Shown here one piece after another: positions 19,783 through 28,596 of a DNA stretch of 64,000 bases. Source of the DNA: Pseudomonas sp. SCB32 (GTDB lineage Bacteria > Pseudomonadota > Gammaproteobacteria > Pseudomonadales > Pseudomonadaceae); contig NZ_CP045118.1 of the NCBI RefSeq assembly GCF_009189165.1, positions 3,472,001 to 3,536,000 on the forward strand. Reading direction: 5' to 3'. Each line of letters starts with the position of its first letter. Position 1 is the stretch's first letter. The translations under genes were made by a program, and so were the position numbers. The notes beneath the pieces were generated by a model. The model ran no database searches, was not told where the DNA came from, and worked only from the letters and a program-made list of their open reading frames with translations.

Positions 19783-19818
19783 AGACCCAGGCATGCCACG
19801 TAACCCGGGGCGCACGCC

Positions 19819-20733
19819 CTACCGATGATCGTATATCGCCATTTCCTCCTCGATGGGTGCCGCCCTCAGGGGCACCACGGTGGCGACGTCGACCATCGCA
19901 GCCGGCCCTTCGACCGCCAGCATGAGCGGTGCCGAGGGCCCGCCACCGGGCGGCGGATTGATCACTTCAACGATCAGGACACCTGCCCGCGCGACATCCT
20001 CGGGCAGCAACTGGAACGCCAGCCGGGTGCTGTCGGCCAGGGTCGTCTCGCGGCCCTCCCCGTTCACCTGCACCCGCACACCACGGGCGAACCCCACCCC
20101 ACGCAGACAGATGTAGGTCGCCTGCTGGCTGGCGACCGCTGGTTGCGCGTCGACGATGTAGGCGATGGGGTTTTCCAGATCATCCTTGCGTCGGGTGTCA
20201 CCCGCCGCTTCGCGGGTAAGGAACAGGGTGTCGAAGAGTTCGCTGAGCTTGTCGGTGGCCTGCTTGGCGAACATGCCGGCCAGGCAGGACATGCCGATCA
20301 GCCCATACAGATTTACGTTACTAGCCTCGCCGGTGACGCTGACGCCGAGAAAGCCGCCGCGGATGAACAGATAGAGGAGCATGGCGACGACCATGCCGAT
20401 GAAGGGTTTGAGCGCGTACCACCAGATCCAGCTGGCCATGAGGCGTTCATTGCCGACGAAGTCGCCGAAGGACTTGGCGATATGCACGAAGCTGCCCAGG
20501 CCACCGGCGGACATGACCATCGCCAGCAACCGCGCGTCCGGCCCCGGACACCAGCCAACCAGGCACTGCACGTCGGGATCGCCGAGCACGCCCGGCGGCG
20601 GGAACTTCGGATAGAGCTGGGGCCACAGGGCGACCAGCAGGCAGATGAGCAACAGCGCAAGGCAGACCAACCCTGCGCCCATGATTCCGATCTGGATTGA
20701 ATTGGCGCGGCGGCTCTTGCTGCGTGTGTCCAT
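19819..20733 (-). CDS. Membrane protein with C-terminal IPT/TIG-like domain
   Basis: This 304-residue protein is of unknown function. A basic start (MDTRSKSRRAN) precedes a strong membrane helix (GIMGAGLVCLALLLICLLVALW). Two or three further helices follow at about residues 70-180, including PFIGMVVAMLLYLFIRGG and LYGLIGMSCLAGMFA. The remainder (about 205-304) looks like a soluble beta-sandwich of IPT/TIG type (YICLRGVGFARGVRVQVNGEGRET, VLIVEVINPPPGGG). The ATG at 20733 follows CGGAG; a longer upstream frame is less likely. It stands alone between a repeat and a LysR gene. Confidence 0.75.
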   Translation of the reverse strand: MDTRSKSRRANSIQIGIMGAGLVCLALLLICLLVALWPQLYPKFPPPGVLGDPDVQCLVGWCPGPDARLLAMVMSAGGLGSFVHIAKSFGDFVGNERLMASWIWWYALKPFIGMVVAMLLYLFIRGGFLGVSVTGEASNVNLYGLIGMSCLAGMFAKQATDKLSELFDTLFLTREAAGDTRRKDDLENPIAYIVDAQPAVASQQATYICLRGVGFARGVRVQVNGEGRETTLADSTRLAFQLLPEDVARAGVLIVEVINPPPGGGPSAPLMLAVEGPAAMVDVATVVPLRAAPIEEEMAIYDHR

Positions 20734-20928
20734 CTTGCGCTCCGGGCAATGGCCCAACGGGAGGGAAAGCGCCCTGCCGCGAAGAGCGATTGCCGCCTTC
20801 GCACGACGGACAGAGAAATCCACGTTAGCGCAGCCCGGCGGCTCTGCAAGAGGGAATTGCGAATATTTCGCGACTGTCTCCGCAGCGATACGTTGCGCTG
20901 CTGAAACAGTGCCCGGAATGGCCCGTCC

Positions 20929-21807
20929 TCAGGCCACTTCAGCCTCGGGCTGGACGTCGTCCAGTAGTCCGATAAATGCGCGCAATGCCGGCGTATCGGT
21001 GCCGCGCCGCCAGAACAGCCAGGTGGTGGCGTCGGCATGGTTCGGCGCCAGGCGATGGATGGCCACGTTACGGCCGCCGGCGAGGCTGTCGAACATCGCC
21101 CGCGGAATGATGGCTACGCCACCCCCCGCCGCGATGCAGGCGAGCATGCCGTGGTAGGACTCCATCTCGACGATCTTTCCCGGCACCACACGGTGCTCGG
21201 CGAACCAGGCCTCCAGGCGCTTGCGGTAGGAGCAGGTGTCGCGGAAGGCGAATACCGTCTCCCCCGCCACATCCCGCGCGTCATGCACCGGCGCGTGGGA
21301 TTTGGCGCTCATCAGGACCAGTTCCTCGCGGTACACCGGCTGGCCGTCCAGCTGCGGGTGATTGGCCGGGCCGTCGGCGAAGGCGGCGATGAAGCGACCG
21401 GAGAGCACGCCGTCGATCATCTCGCCGGAGGGGCCGGTGGAAAGGTCCAGCTGTACCTTCGGGCAATGCTGGTGGTAGCGCGCCAGCATCTCGGGGATGC
21501 GCACCGCCGCGGTGCTCTCCATGGAGCCCAGGGAGAAGCTGCCGTGCGGCTCGGCGCCCACCGCCACCTGCCTGGCCTCCTCCACCAGGTCGAGGATGCG
21601 CTCGACATAATCGAGGAAGCTGCGCCCGGTAGGCGACAGACGGAGGCGCAGCTTCTCGCGGATGAACAGCTCGCTGCCCAGTTCGGCTTCCAGCTGCTTG
21701 ATCCGCGTGGTGAGGTTCGAGGGCACGCGATGTAGACGGGCCGCAGCGGCAGTGATGCTGCCTTCCTGGGCGACGGCGCGGACGATTTCCAGCTGGGTGA
21801 GGTCCAT
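20929..21807 (-). CDS. LysR-family transcriptional regulator
   Basis: This 292-residue regulator has the winged helix-turn-helix at residues 1-60 (LEIVRAVAQEGSITAAAARLHRVPSNLTTRIKQLE) and a ligand-binding domain after about 88. The ATG at 21807 follows CGGAGAG; the extra 40 upstream codons are non-coding in character. It is transcribed away from the aldehyde dehydrogenase at 21948, with 140 bp between them holding a 6-bp inverted repeat at 21841-21857, the usual layout of a LysR regulator and its target. Confidence 0.88.
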   Translation of the reverse strand: MDLTQLEIVRAVAQEGSITAAAARLHRVPSNLTTRIKQLEAELGSELFIREKLRLRLSPTGRSFLDYVERILDLVEEARQVAVGAEPHGSFSLGSMESTAAVRIPEMLARYHQHCPKVQLDLSTGPSGEMIDGVLSGRFIAAFADGPANHPQLDGQPVYREELVLMSAKSHAPVHDARDVAGETVFAFRDTCSYRKRLEAWFAEHRVVPGKIVEMESYHGMLACIAAGGGVAIIPRAMFDSLAGGRNVAIHRLAPNHADATTWLFWRRGTDTPALRAFIGLLDDVQPEAEVA

Positions 21808-21840
21808 GATTCTCTCCGAGAGAAAGAGTCTTTCTTGATT

Positions 21841-21857
21841 ATTCATTTTACATGAAT
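21841..21857. promoter_or_regulatory. Inverted repeat, candidate LysR operator
   Basis: ATTCAT-TTTAC-ATGAAT is a perfect 6-bp inverted repeat with a 5-base spacer. It contains the T-N11-A core of LysR boxes and lies midway between the divergent LysR and aldehyde dehydrogenase genes. Confidence 0.55.
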
Positions 21858-21947
21858 GTATCCGCATCTTAATTTCTGCTCCATACCGGAGCCAGCGCGC
21901 CCGGACGAACGACCGCCTTGCCCCCAATAGAACAAGCAGGACTCACC

Positions 21948-23333
21948 ATGAACCAGATCGCCGCCATCCCCGCTGCCATCTCCCGCAGCCCCGCCAACGG
22001 CCAGGAACTGGCCCGCTACACCTTCGAAGACGCCGCCCAGCTGGAAGCTTCGCTGGCTCGCACCGATGCCGCCTTCCGCCAGTGGCGCGAAACCAGCATC
22101 GCCGAGCGCGTCGCCGTGCTGCGCAAGATGGCCGAGGTGCTGCGCGCCAACGTCGAGCCGATGGCCCGCATGGAAGCCCGGGAAATGGGCATGCCGGTCA
22201 CCCAGGCCCGTGGTGAGATCAACAAGTGCGCCAACCTGTGCGACTGGTACGCCGAAAACGGCCCGGCCATGCTGGAAGACGAGAAGACCCCGATCGACGG
22301 CGCGTACATTTCCTACCTGCCGCTGGGCCCGGTACTGGCCGTGATGCCGTGGAACTTCCCCACCTGGCAGGTCATGCGTGGCGCGGTGAGCATCATCCTG
22401 GGCGGCAACACCTACGTCCTCAAGCACGCGCCGAACGTCATGGGCTGCGCCTATCAGCTGCGCGACGCCTGGCTGCAGGCCGGCCTGCCGGAAGGCGTAT
22501 TCGAAGTTCTGAACGTCGAGCCGCCGCTGGTCTCCAAGGCCATCGCCGATGACCGCATCGCCTCCATCGCCGTGACCGGCAGCGTGGGCGCGGGCGCCGC
22601 CATCGCCTCCCAGGCAGGTGCCGCGCTGAAGAAGTGCGTACTGGAGCTGGGCGGTTCCGACGCCTTCATCGTACTGGCCGACGCCGACCTCGACGCCGCC
22701 GTGAAAGCCGCCGTCGCCAGCCGCTTCGGCAACTGCGGCCAGGTGTGCATCGCCGCCAAGCGCATGATCCTCGAAGAATCCATTGCCCCGGCCTTCACCG
22801 AGAAGCTGCTGGCCGCGGTCAAGGCGCTGAAGATCGGCGACCCGCTGGCGGACGACACCTTCGTCGGCCCCATGGCCCGCTTCGACCTGCGCGACGAGCT
22901 GGACGGCCAGGTACAACAGGCCATCGCTGACGGCGCCACCCTGCTGCTGGGCGGCCACAAGCTCGAAGGCGAAGGCAACTACTACGCGCCGACCGTGCTG
23001 GCCGACGTGAAGCCGGGCAACACCGCCTTCAAGAAGGAAATCTTCGGCCCCGTGGCCTCGCTGATCGTCGCCCGCGACGCCGAGCACGCCCTGGAACTGG
23101 CCAACGACAGCGAGTTCGGTCTCTCCGGCGCCATCTGGACCGCCGACAAGACCAAGGCCCAACAGATGGCCCGTCGCCTGGTCAGCGGTGGCGTGTTCAT
23201 CAACGGCTTCTCGGCTTCCGATCCCCGTGTACCGATCGGCGGCGTGAAGAAGAGCGGCTTCGGTCGCGAGCTGTCGCACTTCGGCCTGCGCGAGTTCACC
23301 AACCCGCAGACCGTTTGGATCGACCGCAAGTAA
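21948..23333 (+). CDS. NAD(P)-dependent succinate-semialdehyde dehydrogenase-like enzyme
   Basis: This 461-residue aldehyde dehydrogenase has catalytic Cys267 in GQVCIAAKR, Glu233 in LELGGSDAF and the motif MPWNFPTWQV. The short N-terminus and the LELGGSDAFIV and NCGQVC patterns match the Sad/YneI-type succinate-semialdehyde dehydrogenases, which act in GABA and related degradation; exact specificity is inferred. The ATG at 21948 follows AGCAGG. It is divergent from a LysR gene that likely controls it. A palindromic repeat follows the stop. Confidence 0.87.
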   Translation: MNQIAAIPAAISRSPANGQELARYTFEDAAQLEASLARTDAAFRQWRETSIAERVAVLRKMAEVLRANVEPMARMEAREMGMPVTQARGEINKCANLCDWYAENGPAMLEDEKTPIDGAYISYLPLGPVLAVMPWNFPTWQVMRGAVSIILGGNTYVLKHAPNVMGCAYQLRDAWLQAGLPEGVFEVLNVEPPLVSKAIADDRIASIAVTGSVGAGAAIASQAGAALKKCVLELGGSDAFIVLADADLDAAVKAAVASRFGNCGQVCIAAKRMILEESIAPAFTEKLLAAVKALKIGDPLADDTFVGPMARFDLRDELDGQVQQAIADGATLLLGGHKLEGEGNYYAPTVLADVKPGNTAFKKEIFGPVASLIVARDAEHALELANDSEFGLSGAIWTADKTKAQQMARRLVSGGVFINGFSASDPRVPIGGVKKSGFGRELSHFGLREFTNPQTVWIDRK

Positions 23334-23345
23334 GCCTTTGCTCTT

Positions 23346-23416
23346 GCAGGAGCGGACTTTGTCCGCGATGGGGTCCGGCGCGATGCGGGCCTATCGCGGA
23401 CAAAGTCCGCTCCTAC
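23346..23416. repeat. Palindromic intergenic element, GTAGGAGCG family
   Basis: GCAGGAGCGGACTTTGTCCGCG is paired with the inverted CGCGGACAAAGTCCGCTCCTAC. It lies between convergent genes. Confidence 0.8.
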
Positions 23417-23448
23417 GTTCCCGTCTACATCGGTTCGAAGCGCGCTAA

Positions 23449-23976
23449 TCAGGGTTTGGCCCCGTCCTTCTTGAACTGCAGCAGTTCCTGGGTGTTGAGC
23501 CGCAGATTCTCGGCCAGGCTGCCCTCGTCATTGACGAAATCCTCGACGCGCCAGCCTTGGGCCGTGTTGTGCAGCAACAGATCGAGCTGCTTGCCCTCTC
23601 CCGTCACCACGTCCTTGAGCGTCACGCTGGCCTTGAGCCGGTCGCCGTCAGCCGCCGCGAAGGTGAGCGTCTGGATGCGGATATCGCCCCAGTCCTGGCA
23701 ATCGCACAGCGGGTCGCCGTTGAGGTAGCCGACTTCGCCTTCGGCGGCATCCTGGTCGGCCTTCATCAATGCGATCAGCGCAGCATCGAAGACATCCGCC
23801 TCCTTCAGCTGCTTGTTTGGCACACCCGGCCCGTCCGGCGTGTAGTTGGAGTAGATCTGCCGCAGGAAGCGTTCCGCGCTGGCGGTATCCGCCGCATCGG
23901 GTTTGCCGGCGGCCAGCGAAGCGCCGGCCATCGCCAGCAACATCAGCAGCGCCAGGATGTGTCGCAGGTAGCCCAT
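23449..23976 (-). CDS. Secreted DUF3828-like protein, copy 2
   Basis: This 175-residue protein has a signal peptide (LALLMLLAMAGASLAAG). The mature part is shared with the neighbouring gene at 24308-24838: RFLRQIYSNYTPDGPGVP, ALMKADQDAAEGEVGYLNGDPLCDCQDW and LLLHNTAQGWRVEDFVNDEGSLAENLR. The pattern of a helix, a DPLCDCQDW loop with two cysteines and a terminal beta sheet resembles DUF3828 periplasmic proteins of unknown function. GGAGGG lies 4 bases before the ATG. The copies seem to be an old tandem duplication. Confidence 0.8.
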   Translation of the reverse strand: MGYLRHILALLMLLAMAGASLAAGKPDAADTASAERFLRQIYSNYTPDGPGVPNKQLKEADVFDAALIALMKADQDAAEGEVGYLNGDPLCDCQDWGDIRIQTLTFAAADGDRLKASVTLKDVVTGEGKQLDLLLHNTAQGWRVEDFVNDEGSLAENLRLNTQELLQFKKDGAKP

Positions 23977-24181
23977 GGTTCCCTCCAGCGTTTGGCCGCG
24001 CTTCAGGGCCCGGCCGTGGTTCGACGCAACGTGACGAGCTTAGCTCGCCCAGTGACCGGAGCGTGAATCTACACAGCCGCGTGATGGGCAGCGCAGTACC
24101 GTAGGGCGTACAACCGTTCGCGGCTGTACGCCGGCTGCCGCAGGCGCCCCTCCCGCGGGGCTATCGTCACGCCAAGCCGCC

Positions 24182-24255
24182 GTAGGATGGGTGGAGCCCC
24201 ATCAACAGCAGTGCACGACGCTCGATGGGTATCGCTTCGCTCCACACCGTCCTAC
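24182..24255. repeat. Palindromic intergenic element, GTAGGATGG family
   Basis: Begins GTAGGATGGGTGGAG and ends with the inverted CTCCACACCGTCCTAC; an internal ATGGGTATCGCTTCG is shared with the tandem array at 10351. It separates the two paralogous secreted proteins. Confidence 0.8.
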
Positions 24256-24307
24256 GGACCTGGCCAAGGACGGTTGCTCCCAGCAGTGACGGCATTGAGC
24301 GCGTCGA

Positions 24308-24838
24308 TCAGGCTGCCATCGCCCCCTTCTTGTACTGCAACAGCTCGCGGGTGCTGCGCCGCAGGTTCTCGGCCAGGCTGCCGTCGCCGTTGATGCAGTC
24401 CTCGATACGCCAGCCATGGGCGGTGCGATGCAGCAACAGATCGAGGCTCTTCGCCTCCCCGTTCAGCACATCCTTGAGCACCACGCTGGCCTTCAGCCGA
24501 TTGCCGTCGACCGAGGTGAAGGCAAGGGACTGGACCCTGATATCGCCCCAGTCCTGGCAATCGCACAGGGGGTCGCCATCCAGGTAGCCGCCCTCGCCCT
24601 CGGCGGCGTCCTGGTCGGCCTTCATCAGGGCCAGCAACGAGGCGTCGTAGACATCCCCCTCCTTCAATGAATCGTTCGGCACGCCGGGGCCATCCGGGGT
24701 GTAGCTGGCGTAGATCTGCCGCAGGAAGTGCTCGGCACTGGTGGTGTCCGCCGAGGCTGGCGACGTGGCGGCAAAGGACGCATCGAAGGTCATCAGCAGG
24801 CTCAGCAGCAAGGCGGACGCAGGTCGCAGCAATGACAT
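24308..24838 (-). CDS. Secreted DUF3828-like protein, copy 1
   Basis: This 176-residue protein has an N-terminal signal peptide (SLLRPASALLLSLLMTFDASFA). I chose the ATG at 24838 because GGAG lies 6 bases before it; that GGAG is itself inside the codons of an upstream alternative ATG at 24850. The mature sequence is close to its neighbour at 23449, sharing FLRQIYxxYTPDGPGVPN, DPLCDCQDWGDIR and SLAENLR. The gene starts 53 bases after the flavoprotein gene on the same strand, so it could be the tail of that operon. Function is unknown. Confidence 0.8.
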   Translation of the reverse strand: MSLLRPASALLLSLLMTFDASFAATSPASADTTSAEHFLRQIYASYTPDGPGVPNDSLKEGDVYDASLLALMKADQDAAEGEGGYLDGDPLCDCQDWGDIRVQSLAFTSVDGNRLKASVVLKDVLNGEAKSLDLLLHRTAHGWRIEDCINGDGSLAENLRRSTRELLQYKKGAMAA

Positions 24839-24891
24839 GGGAGTCTCCATCGATCAGCCACGCAGCGAGGGCGCGGCGTTCCGTGACGCGG

Positions 24892-26208
24892 TTAGAGATG
24901 CGGTCGGTAGCCCTGCGCCAGCAGCCACCCCTGGAATGCCCGACGCCGTTCCGGCGGCAGGTCCGCCAGGACCTGGGCCTCCGGTTCCGCGCGAAGGCGC
25001 CGCAGCCAGGGCGCCAGTTCGAGTCCATCGATATGCCAGAAGCCCAACGGCTGATCGGCGCTGACCACCACCTCGGCCTCGTCGACGAAGGCTCCGCGCA
25101 ACACCGGCGCACGCTCGATGCGCAGGCTGGCGAAATCCGCCGGCACGTGGCTCGGCTGCTCGTCCGGCCAGGTGCGGCGGGCCTGCCAGAACGGCTGGTC
25201 GACCCACTGCTCTTCACTGGCATAGAAGTCACGCCCGACCCGGGCGAAGCGCAGGAACAGCTGCTCGACCCGCTGCTGGTGGAAACGCTTGGCCAGCTCC
25301 GCGCGCTCCGGCGCACGCAGCAAGGTATTGATGACCACCGGCGCCTGCAGCGCCGACGACAGCGACTGGAAGATGCCGTTGCCCGATAACGGGTCCACCG
25401 CCATCGCCGCATCGCCCACGCGAATCCAGTTGTCCCCGCAGGCTTCCAGGCAGAGGATCGCCGTGCTGCTGCGGGCGTGCAGGTCCAGCTCGCGCTCCTC
25501 GGCGCCGGCGAAGAATTCCCGCACCCGCGTTGAAGCCGCACGGCGCTCGCGACAGTAGTCGAGCAGCTGATCGCGCGCCGGCAATTGGCTGCTGGCGACA
25601 TCGAGGGTCAATTGCCAGTAGCAGCGCCCGTCGCTCAGCCGGGCCATCCAGGCCCAACCGTCCGGCAGGCTCTCTACCGCGCTGGCCAAGGGAGCGGGAT
25701 CGCCCTGCCAGCGGTTGAGCAGGCTCAGGGTTTCCGGGCCGCGCCGGGCCTTCTGTCCTTTCTGGTTCAGCGGTGCCTGGCGGCCACGGGCTTCGACGAG
25801 GAAAGCGCCCTGCACTTGCCGATCGCCATCGAGCTTCACACGCCAGCCGGTGCCATCCGGCTCGACAGCCAGCACCTGGGCCTCGACCAGCTCGACGCCA
25901 GCGGCATTCAGGTCCTCGCGCAGCCCGGCATCGAAGCGCGGGCGGTCGAGGATGCATTCGATGTTCTGCGCGCTTTGGGCCCCGTTCCAGTGCACGCGCC
26001 TTTGCGAGGGCGGCGCGGCGCAGTCCAGGGCGTGGCTCAGCCCAGCACTTCGCAGTCCCTCCAGCACACGCTGGGAGACGCCTTCGACGGCGGCGAAGCG
26101 ACGCCATTCACTGATGACCGTGACGGCATGGCCCAGGCGGCGCAGGCCGAGGGCGACGGCGGCTCCCGCGGGGCCGGCGCCGAGGACCAGGATCGGGCCC
26201 GCGCTCAC
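24892..26208 (-). CDS. qhpG: FAD-dependent monooxygenase, QhpG-like
   Basis: This 438-residue flavoprotein starts with the FAD-binding motif VLGAGPAGAAVALGLRRLGH, with a second flavin motif RVGDAAMAVDPLSGNGIFQSL at about residue 275. The fold is that of the group A monooxygenases and flavin halogenases. Paired with the adjacent protease and ABC exporter it matches QhpG, which hydroxylates a tryptophan of the small subunit during cofactor building in quinohemoprotein amine dehydrogenase. The start is GTG and overlaps the protease stop in GTGA, so translation is coupled. The enzyme subunits and the radical-SAM protein QhpD are not in the window. A halogenase-like or GoxB-type modifier is the alternative. 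Confidence 0.75.
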   Translation of the reverse strand: MSAGPILVLGAGPAGAAVALGLRRLGHAVTVISEWRRFAAVEGVSQRVLEGLRSAGLSHALDCAAPPSQRRVHWNGAQSAQNIECILDRPRFDAGLREDLNAAGVELVEAQVLAVEPDGTGWRVKLDGDRQVQGAFLVEARGRQAPLNQKGQKARRGPETLSLLNRWQGDPAPLASAVESLPDGWAWMARLSDGRCYWQLTLDVASSQLPARDQLLDYCRERRAASTRVREFFAGAEERELDLHARSSTAILCLEACGDNWIRVGDAAMAVDPLSGNGIFQSLSSALQAPVVINTLLRAPERAELAKRFHQQRVEQLFLRFARVGRDFYASEEQWVDQPFWQARRTWPDEQPSHVPADFASLRIERAPVLRGAFVDEAEVVVSADQPLGFWHIDGLELAPWLRRLRAEPEAQVLADLPPERRRAFQGWLLAQGYRPHL

Positions 26209-26876
26209 ACGTCCACCTTTCGCTCGATGCCGTGATAAGGCGCACGCTCACGCATCAGCTCGATCAGCTCCAGGTTCGACAGCTCCGGGCTCTCGGCCAG
26301 CATCGAAGCCAGATGCCCGCTGAACGCCGCACACCCCAGGCTGGCACCCGAGCGCCCGGCCAACCGCACCGCCGCCCCGAAGTCAGCCTGAGAACTGTCC
26401 AGCCAGGACCATTCCCGCTCGCGACAACGCGCGTCGCCCGTCACCCGGATCACTCCCGGATAGCTTGCCGGAAACACCGGCTCGCCCTGGGCCGGACTCG
26501 ACGCACAGATCAGCACGCCAGCCTCCACCAGATGCGCCACGGCATCGCGCAGGACCGGCCGATCCTGCCGCACGCCAAGGCTCAGGTTGACCATGCGCAC
26601 GCCCTGGCCACCCAACCAGTGCAGCGCGGCAGCGATCTGCAACGGGCTGGTCACGCCGCGTTCATCGAATACCTGGGCAACACACAGCCGTGCATCCGGC
26701 GCGTGGGACAGGATCGCCTCGCACACGGCGCTGCCGTGCCCCAGGGCATCGGCCTGCGGCTCACCTTCGCCATGGCAGTCACGGTTGAGATAGAAGCGCC
26801 GCCCGGCATTCACGCTTGCGCTTTGGGTCGTCGCGAAGCCGCTGTCGACCACGCCGATACGTAGTTCAGGCTTCAT
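26205..26876 (-). CDS. qhpE: Subtilisin-like serine protease, QhpE-like
   Basis: This 223-residue compact subtilase has no signal peptide. The triad is Asp11 (GVVDSG), His47 (ALGHGSAV) and Ser179 in GASLGCAAFSG. The usual GTSMAxP reads GASLGC, and the oxyanion asparagine region reads ICASSPAQGEPVFPASYP without a clear Asn. Size, lack of a prodomain and position match QhpE, the cytoplasmic protease that cuts the leader from the crosslinked small subunit of quinohemoprotein amine dehydrogenase. It overlaps the ABC gene by 11 bases upstream and the flavoprotein gene by 4 downstream. Confidence 0.78.
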   Translation of the reverse strand: MKPELRIGVVDSGFATTQSASVNAGRRFYLNRDCHGEGEPQADALGHGSAVCEAILSHAPDARLCVAQVFDERGVTSPLQIAAALHWLGGQGVRMVNLSLGVRQDRPVLRDAVAHLVEAGVLICASSPAQGEPVFPASYPGVIRVTGDARCREREWSWLDSSQADFGAAVRLAGRSGASLGCAAFSGHLASMLAESPELSNLELIELMRERAPYHGIERKVDV

Positions 26877-28596
26877 GTCGCTGCACCGGCTGAGCCTCGC
26901 GCACCCGCAGTTGCCCGTCCTGCAATTCCAGATGCAGGTCGGCGGCGGCCAGGGTCGACGTACGGTGACTGATCAGCAGCCGCGTACGCCCGGCGAACAG
27001 CCGGTCGATGGCCGCGATCACTTCGCGCTCGGTGCTTTCGTCCACCTGCGAGGTGGCTTCGTCGAGCACCAGGATCAAGGGGTCCTGCAACAGCGCGCGG
27101 GCAATGGCGATGCGTTGCTTCTGCCCACCGGAAAGCTGCTGGCCACGCTCGCCCAGCGGGCTGTCGAAACCCTCGGGGAGACTGGCGACCAGGCTGTCGA
27201 GTTGCGCCGCGCGGGCGGCTTTCTCGATAGCGTCGCGGGTCGACTCGGGCGCGCTGTAGGCCAGGTTGTCGGCGAGGCTGCCACGGAACAGCACGATGTC
27301 CTGGCTGACCACCGCCACGCGCCGGCGCAGGGCATGCAGGTCGAGCTCGCGCAGGTCCACGCCGTCCAGCAGGATGCGGCCCTGGTCGGGATCGTAGAAG
27401 CGTTGCAGCAGGTCGATCAGGGTGCTCTTGCCGACACCCGACGGACCGCTCAGGGCGACCTTGAGGCCAGCGGGAATCACCGCCTGCACGTTCTGCAGGA
27501 CCGGCTGTGCGCGGCCGGGCCAGGCGTAGTGCAGGCTCTCCAGGCACAACTCGCCAACCACCGGCATCAGCCGTGGCGCGGCGGGGGAAACGATGGTGGC
27601 CTCCTCGCCCCGCAGTTCCATCACCCGGCCAAGGCTGACGGTCATGCGCTGCAGCGCGACATAGAGGCCGAGCAGACTCTGCACCGGCCCGATGGCCATG
27701 CCGAGGTAGGTGGAAAAGGCGATCAGCGAACCCAGCTGCCAGGTCCCCTGCACCACCCAGTAGCCGCCGACCAGGAAGGCACAGGCGCGGGACAGCGACA
27801 TCAGGGTGCCGGGCACCGCCTGGGTGAAGAATTCGGTGAGCTGCAGGCGCAGCAGCTGGCCGAGGTAACCCTGCCCCAGCCCTTCCAGGCGCCCGGCTTC
27901 GCGGGATTGCTGGCCGGCGGACTGGATGAATTTCATTGCCGGCAGGGTCTCGACGAAGAACGACGAGAGGTCCGCCGAGCGCTCGCGCAGGCCGCGCGCC
28001 TCGCGCTCCACCTTGCGCCGCATCCAGCGCAGCCAGAGCACGTCCAGCGGGATCAGCAGCGCCACCAACAGCGAGAGCTTCCACGACAAGGTGAGCAGCA
28101 TCACCAGCGCGCCGACCAGGCCGATCACGCTGGAGACGGCGGAGAACAGTGAGTCCACGGCGAAGCGCTGGATCTCGGCGACGTCACCGTCCAGCCGGGA
28201 CATCAGGTCGCCGATGCGGCGGCGGCCGAAGAAGCTTGGCGACAGGGTTTGCAGGTGGCGGTACAGGGCATCGCGCAGGGCGAACAGGATACGCCCGGAC
28301 AACCGTGTATGAAGGAAGCGGTTGAGGCCGGACAGCGCCGTGCCGACCAGCCCGACGACGATCATCGCCCCGGCCACCATCACCAGCACCGGGAAGTTTT
28401 TCGCCAGCAGGCCGTCGTCGATCAGCATCTTGGTCAGCCAGGGCTGCGCCAGCACCAGCAAGGAAGCGCAGAACGACAGCCCGAGCAGCCCGGCAATCGC
28501 CAGCTTGTGCGGGCGCACGAAGCCATACAGCCAGCGCAGCGACGACTTGAGCGCCTGCGGGTCGTCGCTCTCGATCAGGCGCGTGAAGAACATCAT
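26866..28596 (-). CDS. qhpF: ABC exporter, fused membrane and ATPase domains, QhpF-like
   Basis: This 576-residue half-transporter has six membrane helices in residues about 30-320, followed by an ATPase domain. Walker A is GPSGVGKS, the signature is LSGGQKQR, Walker B is LILVLDEATS, and the switch His is in LLISHRTS. It belongs to the MsbA-type exporters. In qhp clusters this protein moves the processed small subunit to the periplasm. Its start overlaps the activator stop in ATGA, so the four genes form one coupled unit. A lipid or peptide exporter with another cargo is possible, since the cargo gene is missing here. Confidence 0.8.
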   Translation of the reverse strand: MMFFTRLIESDDPQALKSSLRWLYGFVRPHKLAIAGLLGLSFCASLLVLAQPWLTKMLIDDGLLAKNFPVLVMVAGAMIVVGLVGTALSGLNRFLHTRLSGRILFALRDALYRHLQTLSPSFFGRRRIGDLMSRLDGDVAEIQRFAVDSLFSAVSSVIGLVGALVMLLTLSWKLSLLVALLIPLDVLWLRWMRRKVEREARGLRERSADLSSFFVETLPAMKFIQSAGQQSREAGRLEGLGQGYLGQLLRLQLTEFFTQAVPGTLMSLSRACAFLVGGYWVVQGTWQLGSLIAFSTYLGMAIGPVQSLLGLYVALQRMTVSLGRVMELRGEEATIVSPAAPRLMPVVGELCLESLHYAWPGRAQPVLQNVQAVIPAGLKVALSGPSGVGKSTLIDLLQRFYDPDQGRILLDGVDLRELDLHALRRRVAVVSQDIVLFRGSLADNLAYSAPESTRDAIEKAARAAQLDSLVASLPEGFDSPLGERGQQLSGGQKQRIAIARALLQDPLILVLDEATSQVDESTEREVIAAIDRLFAGRTRLLISHRTSTLAAADLHLELQDGQLRVREAQPVQRHEA

